A DNA stretch of 64,000 nucleotides. It comes from Synchiropus splendidus. Its lineage: Eukaryota; Chordata; Actinopteri; Syngnathiformes; Callionymidae. The DNA is taken from the NCBI RefSeq assembly GCF_027744825.2, contig NC_071336.1:21784501-21848500 (forward strand), in the 5' to 3' direction. Shown here piece after piece: positions 1-14,231 of this stretch (the first letter of the stretch is position 1; each line of letters starts with the position of its first letter). A program made the translations under genes and the position numbers. Below the pieces are notes generated by a model, which saw only the letters and a list, made by a program, of their open reading frames with translations, was not told the origin of the DNA and made no database searches.

Positions 1-132
1 CTTGAACTTTCTCTGGATGGACTGTATCTCTCTCTGTCACCTTTCCTCTTCTCTGTCTTAACTTGTCCTCCGCCATCCTTTCCTCGCTCCCCGTCTCTCC
101 CACTCTCATCCTGCTATGTGATGGGTTTGCAG

Positions 133-3100
133 TTGGTTCTTCGAGGCATGAGTGAAGCTTTAGTTGATCGCCGGGCGGCGCCGGCGCTTATTACTCTGTG
201 CAGTGGTCCTGAATTGTGAGTCACTCTACACATGAAATCCACTACTTAATCCATTCTCCTTTTTGGTGGCTGCATTCCTATAGTTCAGGTCATTGTTCTA
301 AACATACAAAAATGCATCAGCTTAAGTTAAAGCAACTTTTAATGCACCATCATTTATCACTCAACTGCAACCCACTTTCCACTGGTTGATTGTCAATAAG
401 ACTTATTCCACTCTAAAGCATGTATGTTAACTATTGGAATGCAGCTTCCATTTATCTTCTCTTCCACTTTTAATGATCTCCATACACTAGATCTGCTCAT
501 AGTTGCATATCGAAGTGAAGCATGATGGCATCGATCAACAATCTGGTTAAGCTGGATTTTACATTTCTGGTGATTTTACCTCGTCTGCCTTTCTGCTGGC
601 CAAATCAGACACTCAAACAACCTCGATTTTTCAATGGTTATTGTGATTACTTATAGTGTGGTCCTTCAATTTTGTGTTTATGCCTTTAAATATTTTGAAG
701 AACCAAGCACATGTATCGATTTACTCATGACATCTGACCTATGGCAAATATCCCCAGCACAAACGCAACAGTAACTGAGCCCAGATTTGTTTTAACTCCA
801 ATATCACACCCAAATTCTTTCTATATTTGAAGAGCTTTTTAAGGATCTTTTTTTTGTTTTTAAAGAAGAAGAAAAAAGCATGGGACTGAGCATTACCTTT
901 TGCTGAATTTGAAATCACAACCAAGACTGTCATTCTTTTTACACTGATAATATTCAAAAGTCACCTCACCAAGGCACCTACGTGCTTTTGAACTCAGACA
1001 CGATGCCATCATTTAATGCGTTACTGTCATAAAAAAATATTCATAAAGAGCTAGAAAGTGTTTAACACAAGCAAGTTAAAGTGGTGATTTCTCTAAAATT
1101 GTTCTGTCTGCTGTGTCCAGCTCTGTGAGGATATCAACTATTCCTGCCTTTGGTACCATCATGGAGACGGTCACTCAGAAGGAGGTACGAGGCTGAATAT
1201 CACTGTGAATTGTTTGTAGCGTCGCTCATACTATATAGGACTTTACATTTCCACAGGGTGACTCAGGTATGTTCCGAGATAGGTTACTGAAATCTTCATC
1301 CTTTCTTTAAACAAATTGATAACTGTTGAATTCCAGTTTTGCTTCCCTTCCTCTGTTGAGTCCAGTTTGACTTTTGTAATCGGAATGTCATGTATGTGTT
1401 CAAAGCTGCTGGAGCGAGTCAAAATGCAGCTTGCGTCCTTCCTGGAGGATCCTCAGTATCAAGACCAGCACTCTCTGCACATGGAGATCATCCGGACGTT
1501 CGGACGGGTCGGGCCTAACGCCGAGCCTCGTTTTAGGGATGACTGTACGTAGATATGACAGACCTGTTTCCTCCGGGTGATTTGGTTTCGATGTGTCACT
1601 GAGACTTTGTCTGCAGTCGTGCTTCCACACCTCCACAAGCTGGCTCTGGCGAACAACAGCCAGGCGGTTGAAAGCAAGAGGATCGACATCGCCACCCAGC
1701 TCTTCGAGGCCTACAGCGCCCTCTCCTGTTGCTGTATCCTTTGATTAGGTCCAAGCCAAAGGTGCTCGGTGTTTATTAAACCCAAGCCTTCTCATAAAAA
1801 CGGATCATTCCACCAGAGGTTTTGATAGGTTAGCTGAAGGTCAGAGTCAGAAGTCGGAAACGTGGGAGGAGTGTTGGAGCGGGCGGGCGAACATTAGGTG
1901 CTGCACAGATGAAATCCCGCTCAGGCTTTTGTATCTTTATTGGACGCAACACTGTGGCCACGTGTGTGTTTGTGCGTGTGCGCGCGCCGGTGCGTTGGCC
2001 GGGTGGACTGTTATTTGGAAGGAATGGCAGGGGAAAATAAGCTGCATTCATTTTGAGGTTTGAGGTAATTACAGGGTTTGTTAGGCAAGAAGAGGATGAA
2101 AGATGGTGAGAAAGTTTGAGAGGGGAATGAAATTAGATATTTATCCTGTGCAATCTACGTTTTTACATGTTGCTCCGTTGTAATATAATCAAGTCCTGCG
2201 TTGAATCTTTTCAAATTTGTGTGGCCTGTCGTCCCCACCAATGGAGCGGCTCATTCCTGTGGATCTGTGGAAACCTCCAAGGCTTTACCTTACACTGCAC
2301 TCCTTTCTCTTTTAATGCAGCGATCTCTGGATTTCTGCCTTTATGTGTCCGAAAATAGTCCTCCGCCAGCGCATCACGGAGGCTGGGACCACCCACCCCC
2401 GACCCCAAACCCCTCCTCACCCCCCCAGCAGGTGGAGGATCAGTCAGAGTCACACAGGAAAAAATGTGTTGAACCTTCCGTGGTCGCCTGATTTGACTTC
2501 AGGGTGGGGTTGATTTTGTTTTTGTACTTTTAAGTGAGGTGAAGTATTTGTGAATCAGTCCCTGGTTTTGGCCGCACAGTGATTTCTTAATTATGGTTAC
2601 TCATGAACTCCAGCCAACAGCATGTCTCCAGGGATGATGAGATGTTGATCAGCATCTAACACAGTTGTAAGTAAGTGGTGTGTTCGCGATCTACCTTCGC
2701 CAAGTCTCGTAAACCTTAACTGCTGCTGCAGTCATTTCTGAGGAGGTGATGGTCAACCACTTCCTGCCGGGCTTAAGGTGTCTGCGAGCCGACATGGAGC
2801 AGCTCTCTCCTGAGCATGAGGTCAGTCTGCGAGCACAAACATTCACAGAGACTAGCTAAACACTCCGTCACACGCCTTCTTTTCTCATACACTTCTACTG
2901 GCTTTTTACATTAAGATCTTTCTCTGGAAGATAAGCTTGACCTATTTCTTTTGTCTTACTCACTCATTCTGCGTTTATTTGTGTGTCAGGATCTCATGCG
3001 TTTCTCATTTCGTGCCTGCCAAGCTGACTAAGAATCTGCTGGCTCTATTTCCTGAGAGATGATTTACTTTTAATCTCAGAATATTTCTGTCGGAGCTTTC

Positions 3101-5702
3101 ATTTAATGTCATCTAATGTAGAATAACAGCAGTTCCTGAAAACACCAGCCCTTCAAAGATTGAAGGCGACTTAAATCTGACTGACTTATGAGCTCTTTTT
3201 CTACACGGAGTGACTGTGTCATGTCATGAGGTTTACATTTTTACTTTTTTGGAAAAGTTAACTGATATTTTCTCTAACGTCAGGAATAGCAGTTGTTGCA
3301 ATGGTGATAAATAAACAATTATTTTTGCTACTATCCTGCTGCCCTGGATGATGGAAAGTCTTTTGAATTCTCTCTTTGAAAAGTGCCCCTCCAGATGATC
3401 ATCCCTTCAGCAAACCAACACTAATCTCAAACCAGAAATCTCTCACGGCACACGGAAGTGTAGCAAACTATTCAGATGAGCTCAGAGTGAAGCGGTCGCC
3501 ATGCTAATGTAACGTCTTACTCAGTGGTGCTCAACAATGTCAACATCTGCCCAGTCAGGACAGCTGGCTGGATCAGGGCAAGGACTCTGAATCAAAGCTA
3601 TTGAGCTGTCGCATTTGGAATGGAGTGTGTTTACAATAACAGTGCAGGGATCATTTCAGAAGTCCCTGAAGTGACCAGGATTGGGCCCCTCTATAAGGGG
3701 AGTGCACTCTGATTCTTTCTTCAGTGGTTTCCAACCAGCTGTGAGGCCAAGGACACAATGGTGTCTGCTGAGTTTGACACAGCCAGCACCCTGCTTTAGC
3801 TGCCTTTGACCAACAATGTGCCCAATGTGGGGCATGCAAATACTTACCGTCTACCCATGTTTCCCAACAGGTGATTCTGAGTTCCATGATCAAAGAGTGT
3901 GAAATCAAGGTGGAGAATCGAGGAATGGGTGATGCTCAAGGGTGAGTTTGGACTTCATCTTCTGCCCAGTCGTCGTGTGTGTGTCTACCGGATATCAGAA
4001 AAACATGTGGTTATCGAAGACGGCTTTGTGATTCCGATGTGAGCAGATGGGTTAGTTTAGAACCATCCATGTATTCTGGGTTTGTGTTCTGGAATAGATG
4101 AGAGCCTGAATGGTTCTAAATATGTGGGTGTCTCCACAATAAAACAGGTCTTTGTTTCCTTAATGGATACAGAGTGCACGGCGTACACTTCAAACTGCGC
4201 TCTGCCATCTTGTCAACATGTGTTTGTTCCTCATTAAAAAAGGTGCGTGCGCGCACATGCGGATCTGCGTGTACGTGAACATACGTTGTCCGATGAAAGC
4301 CTCCATTAAAGGTCTGCGGTGGAGCTGTTTATTGTTGACTGCGCTGGAAAGTCGGCGCTCATTGAATAACTCCAGGCGACAGGTCTGTGAGGCGCTGCAG
4401 CCCACCTCCCACCACACACACCGACTCAGGCACTCTGACTGTTGGATCGGAGCTGTTTGTCCTTGCGGTGTACAAGTTATCAGCTCACCAGAACAATGCG
4501 ACTGATCCGCCAGCAGACACCCAAAAGAGGAACTGACGGAGCCGTTGGACTGTAAAAATGAGGAGGGGCTGGTTGGCTGTCAGAAGAATGATAATGGCTG
4601 ATAAGTAGGATCATTAGAAACGCTGATTTTCAAACCAACTGCCGCGCTAACCACGCTGAAATATGTTTGCACTTTGATAACTGTTTGTGAGGCATGGAGG
4701 GAGGTTTGTAACGGCATCGCTTTCTACGGCCCAAATTTTAGGGGAGACGTTTTTGTTGGACAATGTTTGCATAGCTCTGGTCGCTGGATGACTTTGACCT
4801 CTAGTTAATAAATGTAGCAGAGCTCATAACTCCACTGAAAAAAATGAGTGAGTTGGCTGCATTTAGTTGCTGGTTCAAATCCAGAGACATTTTATTTTCT
4901 GCGTCTTAGAAATGTACTATTTCATTTAAAGTTTTGTGGATTTGATAAGAGGATTAGTGTGACTTCTGCAGCAAGTCTATAGAGCAAGAGAAAAAGGTGA
5001 AACCTATTCTGTCAGGGACCCTCTGTCACCCAGACCACGTGTCACACCCGGGCCCCAGTCGTTTCAATGCAGCCTGCAATGGTATATAGAATATGTAGCC
5101 GTGAAATTTAAACTGTTTTCACTGTAGTAAAAACTAGGTCCGCTCCATAGTATGTTGCTATCTTGTCCTACACAGATAAGTGTTCAAGAACTCATAAGTG
5201 GGGATTGTAAACGGCAAAAATGAATGTAGAAAATTCCTAAAAAAATGATGCTGGTGAAAGGGAATCAAGAAGACTCTCACCAGTGTTGTGATTCAGGGTG
5301 GCGTGCCACGATTAGAAACCAGTATATCTTGATGAAGAGTGTGATATATAATGACATGCTGTGGGAACACCTGATGGAAAACGCTAAAAGGAAAAATAAC
5401 TTCTTTTTTCCCTTATTTTTTTTACCTTTTACGGTGATCTGTTGCGTCCTGTTGTTGTTTTTTTGTTACATATTTCTGTTTTTGTCATCTGCGTTATGAA
5501 AAGGACGCACTGCTTCACTGTCCTGCTGAAGCAGCTTCAAACCCTGTCATTCTTTCATGGCTTTGGTGCTTTGTCATGCAGATCTCTATCCATGGCTTCC
5601 AGCCTGGTGGGTGAGGATGCCAAGACCAAGTTCCTGAACAAGATGGGTCAGCTGACCACGTCGGGTGCCATGCTGGCAAATGTCTTCCAGAGAAAGAAAT
5701 GA
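133..5702 (+). CDS. relch: RELCH (KIAA1468), 3' part: last seven coding exons
   Basis: RELCH is a LisH, coiled-coil and HEAT-repeat protein that binds RAB11 and OSBP and promotes non-vesicular cholesterol transfer from recycling endosomes to the trans-Golgi network. Only the C-terminal HEAT region, 227 residues, is in the window; the 5' exons lie upstream. Coding exons are 133-215, 1121-1184, 1406-1544, 1617-1733, 2732-2820, 3871-3941 and 5582-5702. All have AG/GT borders and phases join into one open frame of 684 bases including the stop. The translation follows human RELCH closely as I remember it: RRAAPALITL in the first exon, LLERVKMQLASFLEDP in the third, LSPEHE in the fifth and the terminal block TTSGAMLANVFQRKK. 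The 3' UTR follows directly from 5703. Introns at 216-1120, 2821-3870 and 3942-5581 show no further coding sequence. Identity is very secure; exon borders are hand-called. Confidence 0.95.
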
Positions 5703-6495
5703 CCTCACAGCGACTGAAGAGCCTCTGATGTCACCACAGTGAGAACGGCTGCAGATGATTCGAGGAGCAACTTGGTTTTTCAAGAGCAGACGTTTGGCTG
5801 CAGAGTTCGCCCTCCTAAAATCTTGATGAAAGTGTCGCCAAGGACTGTGGATGTTTTGTTTTATATTACCGGTGTAAACATATTCATTTCATGGAGAGAG
5901 GAAAGAAAGTGCTCAGTGTTATGATTCAGATCCTGGGCATATCCACGATGGTAGGGGATCAAAATGTCATCCAATACTCCAATACCGCTCGACTTCTGGG
6001 GTGAGACATTTTGAGTACAGCTTTCATGGAGTGGAACAGCACTGAAGGTTTCAACCACAAAATGGCTCCATGGCTTCTGTACAGTTTGTGACTCAGACGT
6101 TTACTTGAAGCTCTGAAAAGGTTTTGCCTTTATTTCCTCGAATTTCTTTTTTTTTTTTTCAATTATGTTTTGATAGCTTCTATTTTATACATTATTTATG
6201 TCTTAAGAATAAAAAAAAACACTATTCCAGTTTCCAAAGAAATTTGCACATTGCTGATTTGTTTTTTTTTTTTTTTTGCTTTTAATTGTTTTGTTTCAGG
6301 CTTTTACACAGTATCACTACTGTCTATGATTGTGAGGACGAGGAAAAACTGTCGATGATTGTTTTACTAAGTCGTGATTTCAGTCGGATATATGCTTTGA
6401 TTTTCTATGTATTCTACTGAGAGAGTAAATATATGTATGATAGAATGATGTGGAGGCAAGGGTACATGTGTATATTTGAAACTTATGTCATGTGT

Positions 6496-6501
6496 AATAA
6501 A
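6496..6501 (+). terminator. Poly(A) signal of relch
   Basis: A perfect AATAAA lies about 790 bases past the relch stop codon, followed by a GT/T-rich stretch (TCTGTTGTGTACGG). It is the first good signal with a downstream element after the stop, giving a 3' UTR of about 0.8 kb. Confidence 0.7.
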
Positions 6502-7523
6502 AAGATCTGTTGTGTACGGACAGAGTTCAGCTTTCTTTCACAGTCATACTGTATGTGTAATGTTTTGTTAGACAGGTGAAAACAGTTCAATTCATGAGGC
6601 CTTCTGGATGTGTTGGTGCCTAAACACAGGTGGACCAGGTCTGTCTAAGTTCACGACCCTAATTCCTCTTAATTTCTGAAATAATATCTCTCTCATTCCA
6701 GTAGCAAGTTGGCTGAGTCAACATACTCCACTTTTCTGTCAAATCTGTACTGACCAATACAGTATGTATGAAACAATGTTCATTCCAAGCTGTTTCTCCA
6801 CAAAGCATTTACTCCGACACGATCATGCAAAATGCTGCAGTGGTGGAAGTGCAGTCATTTTTAAATATAGTCAATATGCTATATGTAAAAAAATGAAACT
6901 TGCCCAAAAGTCAGGTCCAGGGGCCATTTGTGGCCCTTATTCAAATTCCAAAGGCCAGCAGGGTCTTGAGCACTATCCACAAGAGACATTCAGATTAAAA
7001 CCTAAAGCTTCAATTCAAATGGCAGCTGTAAATTGAAAGCTTTTTTCAAACAACATTCCATGAATCATGTGAAAACCTCACAACATCAAGCTGCTAAGAG
7101 TGACATGAAACTTAAGCTACAAGCTCTTTAAATCTGTAGACCCTTTATACAAAATTCATGCTCCTTAATAGCCATATTTACCTTCATTTATTTATTTAAT
7201 ATAATATTGATTTACTAAATATTTAAAAATGTATATCAAATGTAATCACATATTTTTAAACAATAAAAAAATACATATATAATCATTTTGGATGAGAATT
7301 ATTTCAGCATCATTCAGCGTCGCTAAATTCACTATACATTGGTGGAAAAACTTTTCAAACAGCCTTTAAGTTTGACTCAATCTCAGTCAAAATAAAATAT
7401 TCATAACTTAAGTTATTTATTTTGTGATAAGATTGATAATAATCCTAATAATAATAATGTCATAATTTTCATTTCATTTATCGCATCCTTGAACCTCAGA
7501 GGTCTTCATCTGCGTCTTTTCAC

Positions 7524-7698
7524 CTGCTGCTTCCTTCTCCATCATTCCTCCCCCTCTCGCTCTTTGTCGTGTTCCTGGCCTCGCTAGCTTCATCTCTACT
7601 TTCCATCTTGTCCTTGCTGGTAGTGTCCCGCCTATTTTCAGGATCTGGCAGATGGTACTGGCTGCTTCCAGAAGAACTGCTGCTACCTGAAGAACGTC
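7524..7698 (-). other. Weak candidate coding exon, serine-rich, unidentified
   Basis: On the minus strand an open frame is bounded by a CAG acceptor at 7699-7700 and an AG|GTGAAA donor at 7522-7523. It encodes a disordered, hydrophilic segment beginning RSSGSSSSSGSSQYHL and ending in an acidic/basic stretch (SERGRNDGEGSS). The composition resembles a disordered coding exon more than random sequence, but the polypyrimidine tract is poor and no partner exon was found. It may be a relic or chance. Confidence 0.15.
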
Positions 7699-9566
7699 CT
7701 GCTTTATTGCATTGCAACTAGCATCATCACCCAAGTGATTTCGGAGGTGCTTGTGGGCCACTTCAGGCTGGAGGAACAGCCTCTGCCGCACCCCTCGTGC
7801 CGTCAAATGAACATTTTATTCCCTTCACAGCATCGATGTCTGGAATGTGATGAACAATGACGGTTCACTGCTAAAGGCAGGTGTTGGTGGCTGTAAAACG
7901 GAGCTCAGCAGACAAACATTCCCGCTGGATCATGACACCACAGCCTTTGATGTTGTCTCTTGTCTGTGTGGTACCAAAGTCCATTATACGGGACATTCCC
8001 CGACACAAATGTATAGCGAGGTCCGATTGCTCATAAAGATAATGCTATCACTTACGATGGCGGGATTTGTCGAGGGCTGTGTTTGCATTGACTGACCTCT
8101 GCGCGTGTCTGGAATAGACAGCGGCTGTCCACGATCTTTGTGTCTCATGTAACTGGAAGAAGTTGTGAAAGTTAAGGAGAACTTTATGAACTGCGTATTT
8201 GCATATCCAAGCTAATATTCAACCTTAATGACCGATAGCTGCGCAGGTGGACAAATAGCTGGTGAGTCGGAGATTTCAAACCTTTATCGTCACCAGTTCT
8301 GGCTCTTTCATGCTTTTCTGTATTCCTCTGCATTTAAAAAAGCGGGTCTTACTCACGCCAGTGACTCACACATCACATCTTTCCAAAGCAACAACTGAGG
8401 GCCAAATCCTTCAAAACCACCACTGCCAACGTTGTTCCACTGTGACAGTCAAGTGCGTGTTTTTCTACTTAATTTTAAGGCGGACAATATGTTTAATCCT
8501 CGCTGCTGTTCCCAGAGTTATGACCCCCACATCAGAGCTGCTGCATGAAACATCTTGTACAAATCAAAGGTTTTCGTTGTGTTTTCCCATAAACTTTGAC
8601 TTTTTAAGTGCCTTAGAGCAAGACAACCGACGAACCTGCAGGTTTACTGGACATGTTAGCTTGTAAAGCGGCGTTTTCACACATCAAAACAGGATCCAGT
8701 CGTAACAGTCTAGAATGCGCTCCGCGGCGGGGGTCCACTTCATGTTGGTGTAGCAGTGAGAATGTTTGTTTTCGGGCTCAGTCACTTCTGGCTGCTTCCC
8801 GGCCACGAAACACCGTCACTCGGCAGCTATTACCTCACTTACTCACCCTAACATCCTCATTACACGTCAGCTTTTTTGTCCCGCTGCAAAAGCGTCATAT
8901 AAAAAATATACAAAAATGTTGCTCCAAGTCTCGAGGTCATGCAGTGATCAGAAGCACGTGTCAAACTCATGGCTTGGGAGCCAAGTCAGGCCAAGTGTTT
9001 TAAGTGACCTACGAAAAATTCAAGAAAAGATGTAAAGATATTAGGAACAGAAATTGGAAGGGACTAAAGGGAGTTGGATACAAGATGGATGCAAGTTTGT
9101 GCACCGAGGCGTGCCTCTCATGTCATGAGGCGCTGTCGGTCGTGAACCACAGGGATGTTTCTCAGGGTTGGGCACCTCTTTTTAGCTGTGTGTCATAGTT
9201 GCACGCATCCAAATTCATCAAGAGCATTTCAGCCAATGCACTGACAGCACTGTATCATACCAGCACTGGAAGTGAGGAAGGTGTGTCCAGATCTGAATGC
9301 TGTTCTGACAGCCGTCAATGGAGCTCTCAGTTACTGTACATGAAGACAGACCACTGGAAGCCCAACTCGTTTTGGTGAGATTGGAGTTGAGAACTCTTCA
9401 CCAAGCCGCTCCTCAGTGGGGCAGGCACGATGGGATCTTTGGGAGTGTTTGAGCTGAAAAAGAAATTCCTTTGTTCCTGGAGGCATCAGTGAACTTGTTA
9501 CATGCCACCACTTGCTATATAAAGTAAGTTTCTTTAGGAGAGAGAGATGTTTGTTTTCAAACGAAA

Positions 9567-9780
9567 CACATATACACACACACGTTGGCATATATGTCTT
9601 CGTGAGGACCTCTCATTGCCATAATGCTTTCCTCAGCCTCTCACCCTAAACCTGACCATCCAAAAAGAAGGGTGAACCCTCACCAGGACTCTAAAACCAA
9701 ATGCTAATGACCCAGTTATTTTGAAGTTTCTAACCTTCAAAACCTTATGAGGACCAGCTAAAATGCTATCTGGTGCATTG
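9567..9780 (+). repeat. Interspersed repeat, copy 1 (family shared with 56096-56420)
   Basis: The segment opens with a short CA run and contains blocks TCTCATTGCCATAATG, CTCAGCCTCTCACCCTAAAC and CAGTTATTTTGAAGT. The same blocks occur in the same order on the opposite strand at 56096-56420. The middle is a degenerate CCCTAAAC-like motif. The pattern 'guanine-rich or CA run, ATTGCCATAATG, CCCTAACC-like' is common in teleost intergenic DNA. No open reading frame of interest is present. Confidence 0.6.
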
Positions 9781-11146
9781 GTCAGGGTGGCAAAGTTTTC
9801 AGAAAAGATGACATCAAAAGTCTTTATTTTTATGGCCATCAACAGATTAACATTTCAATCTCAATTGAAGATGAGAAGTCAACATCAAAACACATCTTCT
9901 GGAAAATCATCTCACGGTTTGGAGGAGCCTTTGAGCAAGGATGATGAGAGTGAGATCTGGAACAACCCTGGGACATTTGTCAGTTTAAAAAGCGTCTTGT
10001 GAAAAACAAAATGACCCTCGACCTACTGCATCACAGCTCTGTCAAAGTCTGTTCTGCTTGTACAAAAACATAAGCACTGACTTCCTTCCTGAATCTTGCA
10101 CGGTGCCATCTCTTCACACAGAGTGCAGCGCTGTATCCACAATGTTTATCTGGAGTTGCACTTCCAACACCCCGTCCTCCGACAGGTCGTGGTGCTGACA
10201 GTTCAGACAGTGAAGGGGTGTAATACTCTCCATCTTGGCCTGGGCGACCTCGTCTGTGCAGAAAGGATCTCAAGTTTCCTCCTCTGGCAGATCATGCAGC
10301 TACTTTTCAGTTTGTCTCTTCAACAAAAAAAAAAACACCTCAGAGACCAAAATAAACAGAGCAACTCTCCTTGGAAAATGTTTGGAGTACCCATGTAGCC
10401 AACCACTTCAGCGTGATCGTATCCAACATGGCGATACAATGAATGAGAAAACAGTTTATTTATAGCCATGTAAATATTTATTCACAATCTGAAATTTACA
10501 CCTTCAGGTTTTCCATCTTTGATCAAAGCCGGCTGACTCAGGCTTTCATATGTCCCCTCCTCTCAACACCTTCACCCCCATTCATTCTTCTGATATTTGC
10601 ATAACTGTCATCTTATCCATCTTTGCTCTCCTCACATGCCAGAGTCAACTCCACCGCCATGCAAATTTTTCCCGCTTGTCCCTCCCGGAGGCAGAGAGCA
10701 AATATTTCCTGGAGGCAGTCGAGTGGTTTTTCTCTCCGCATGGTCTGGGAGGAACAACACGAGTCTGCCTGTGAGGTCAACTGGGAGATTATTTCTGGCG
10801 TCAGGCTAGGACACTGCACACTTCAAGTCAGAGGGCAGGACGGTGGGATGAACTTCTCCTTTACATCTGAGTGTGGGAGGAGTTCCTGCTTTTTGCTTCT
10901 TTTTACAAGTATTTGCATGCGACAGTGAACACAACGTGGAGCTGACTGGGTGAGGGAGGAGGACAAAGGTGGAACGCGGAGCTGCCTTGAGTGGGTCTGA
11001 AGGCGTGAGAATGCCCCCTGACTCAGCGCACAGGCTCGGCCATATACGCTCATCCAGGGAGAGGTGATTCACTCCAGCGACAGCAGATTGGATATTTTAT
11101 CTTCTGTCCCATCAAGTGGCCCAACTTGTCAACAGACAATTCAGAG

Positions 11147-14100
11147 ATGAGACTCGACTTTTCCACCAGTTGGATTTTCCAAGGATGGATCACCTTGATC
11201 CTAGTCAGCCTTCATGCTCAGGTAAACCGGGTGCTTGCAAGGAAAAGTATCTCCAGATCAAACCCTCCGAAAGTGATGGCATGTCCTGCGCTGGCTAATC
11301 TGCTGTCAGGTTCCAAAATCCCCAGCTGCTGTGCTGTTATTTAAAGAAAGGAAAGTGAATAGTTCATGACAAATTGTTGTCTGTGCAGTTTGGGTTAATT
11401 CTGTCCAGGTGCAGGAGTTTACAAGATGTGGTCGCAGTGGTGCGACTGCTGGGCACCAGTCGTCTGTCACTGCCTGCCTTACCGTAAACCAACTGCGTTT
11501 GACTGGAACAGATGCTGGATTAATTCCCAGTTTGCTATACCAAAACAAAGTCCCCGGCAGCTAAAGAGTAGTGTCATGAGCTGAGAGAGGCTCTCTGGGA
11601 AACTTCAGATTTTCTCTTGCTCTTGCTCAGTCCTCTATTATTAATGCCTTGTTGAACCCCTGAAGAATTTCCTGTAATTCACTTCACCCCTTCTTCAGTC
11701 ATCTGACCTCACTGTCTGTGCAACAAGATCAGTTCAAGATGTTTGGATCTAATACCGTGTTCCTATATGACAGCATAAGCAAGAAGTTTTAAATCCTAAA
11801 TAGCCTTTGTGGTTCTCAAGCTGCTCCCCTCTCCACTTTCAGCAGCACCACAACAGAACAGTTTTGTGAACACGCCATCAGAGATGACTTGTTTTTGAGA
11901 ATGCACCAAATGTGTTGTCATGGCAGGCATCCATATTTATTCCTAAAAATATTTTTTTGTCATGGAATGAGCTGTTTTCCATTGTATTTTTGTTTTATCA
12001 CCATGTGATTTTACATTGTTTTCGAGGGGGGATCAACATGTGTCATGTGATTCAGCTTGGCATTACTCACTGGTGAGGAAAAAGTCTGCGTGAGGCATCA
12101 TGAGTTGAGCCATCTTATCTGTCGCAGGCACAATCTACGAAACTCACAGTCGGAGATTCAATTTAAAGTCGTAGATTTTGATGTGATTTTGTACTTGAAT
12201 AGAAATCAGTTTGGCTGTCCTTTCTGGCACCATTGAACATGCTCTCTTTTAACTTTTTCTTGAAGGATTTAGTCGGTATAAATCTCGCTCAAATGTAAAA
12301 TCAAAACACTGAATTACTCATGGACTGTGACATATAGAGACTCGTATGCTTGACTGCTGTCCTCTTGCAGCTTCAGCTATAAAGATAATGTTTTTGTCTT
12401 TTCCCAGCCTTAAGTTTTAATCGAACCAATCGGCTCCACCGGTGTCCAATTAAAGTGTTTTCTGCGTGGCCTCCGTCCAACAGTTTCAAACAACAGACGT
12501 AATAACAATGAAGCTTTGTGAGAAGAATATGGATCTTATAATAACCGACGCGACAAAGAGCCGATTGATGTACCTCGGTTGTCACATGGTGCCTCTTTAA
12601 ACAAGCCCCTTGCTCAACAGGTTTTCCGACATCCACTCATTATTTATCACTCCAATGAAGGAGTTTGTGCGGAGACATACAGCATCTGTGCGTATGCTGA
12701 GTCAGCGGGTCTTGCCGTTTAAAGAAGAATTTAATCCGGGTGCAAACAAAGATCGGCTTGTGCAATTTCCCATGACTCCCCTGCAGGCCTCAAAAGTCAA
12801 ACCGTGCGTCTCTTGGCACGACGCCTCCGGCTGCTGTGGCCGTTATGCAAATCCTGACGCCACACGGAATGTGGCGTCAGGATTTGCACCTGAGGTTTTC
12901 AGACCAAAAAGTAGCCTTTTCAGATGAATGTTGGCTATTTTCTAATACCGTGTGAGTCTCTACATACTGTACCAAACAAGTCTGAGGTTTTCTATCTTGA
13001 ACTTCCCCGACAGCCTATAATCATATAGGGTGGACCGGCTCCTTCCCTCTGCTTTATATTTACACAGCCAAAACATTTTACCTTGGATGAGTTAAGGCCA
13101 ATTTTTAGATGTGGCGGTGAGGGAAATACAATTCCCAACATTCCTTTGGCCTCTCTTGGCCTCAGCCTGTCCTGCTTCTGACACTTCTGCTTCACCTTCC
13201 TCATCCGTCTGGTGACATGGGAACCATCCGTGTTTGAGGGAGCGCAGCGGCACATGGTCCTCATTATTGCTGCGGTGTGCGCTTCAGTCCTCTCCATCAT
13301 TATTTCAGCGGTCAGATTATAAAAAGAGGCCGACTGATGTGTGAGGTCGCAGCTGAGAAGACAACTTTAAAGTTGACGAGCGGAAGATAGACAGATATAT
13401 GAAGCAGAGAAGAGAGGATGTTCTCATCGATACACACCTCTACGTCTCAACCAAACTGAACATTTATTTCTTTACCTCATTTTTCTTTTGCACTTTCACT
13501 GAAATGGGTTTTCATGAAAATCCGATGAAGAGGTCAGCCACATCCTGAGATTATTCATGCATAGATTAATCATATTTCAGTGGCTATACAGCAGGTTTGG
13601 GTAAAAGAACATTGCATTGCATCACTGTAAAGTCCTGGGTCAGTGAGTGCTGAGAAGGGCTGGATATCAGGGAGCAGTCAGTCTATATGTTGTGTTGTTC
13701 TACACTTATTTATAGCCTTTGTGGCTTTGGCAGGATTTCTGTCATAACAGTCAGAATCACTACTTCAGCAGTGTGGTGAGAAGCTAACCGAGAGTGGTGA
13801 GCGGTGTGTGTGTGTGTATACGTGTGTGTGTGTGTGAGTACATCTGTCTCCCACACAATATTGCACAAGTAATTAAAGCAATAAGCTTAATCATCAAAGT
13901 CATTTTTCATTGCTGAAATGTCCTAAATCAGCCTCAAAACCGAGGCCTGGGAGGCACGCCATTTTACGTGGACCTGGATGCACTTTCATTATGCAAAGTT
14001 GACTTAAAATTGAATGATAAATTACAGTCTATTGAAAAGTAAGACCACCCACAATGCATGCTGTTACCATGTTAAGCACATCAGTCCTTTAAAAGTAAAA

Positions 14101-14154
14101 AAATACATACATACTGTACATACATCTTCAATAGTGTGACTGACTGTTTCCTTA

Positions 14155-14231
<77 letters not shown>

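Larger units (their letters stand above)
6532..11146. other. Intergenic region relch to tnfrsf11a, with 5' flank of tnfrsf11a
   Basis: This 4.6 kb between the relch poly(A) site and the RANK start codon has no recognisable gene on either strand. It is AT-rich at 7150-7450. It holds one weak minus-strand candidate exon (7524-7698) and one interspersed repeat copy (9567-9780), both listed separately. The RANK promoter and 5' UTR must lie in its last part. A TATTTTA-like stretch occurs near 11093, but I cannot place the transcription start. Confidence 0.5.

Noticed and set aside
8262..8666. A 134-codon plus-strand frame between relch and RANK
   Set aside because: The translation is of random character, with no splice context, no domain and no recognisable homologue.
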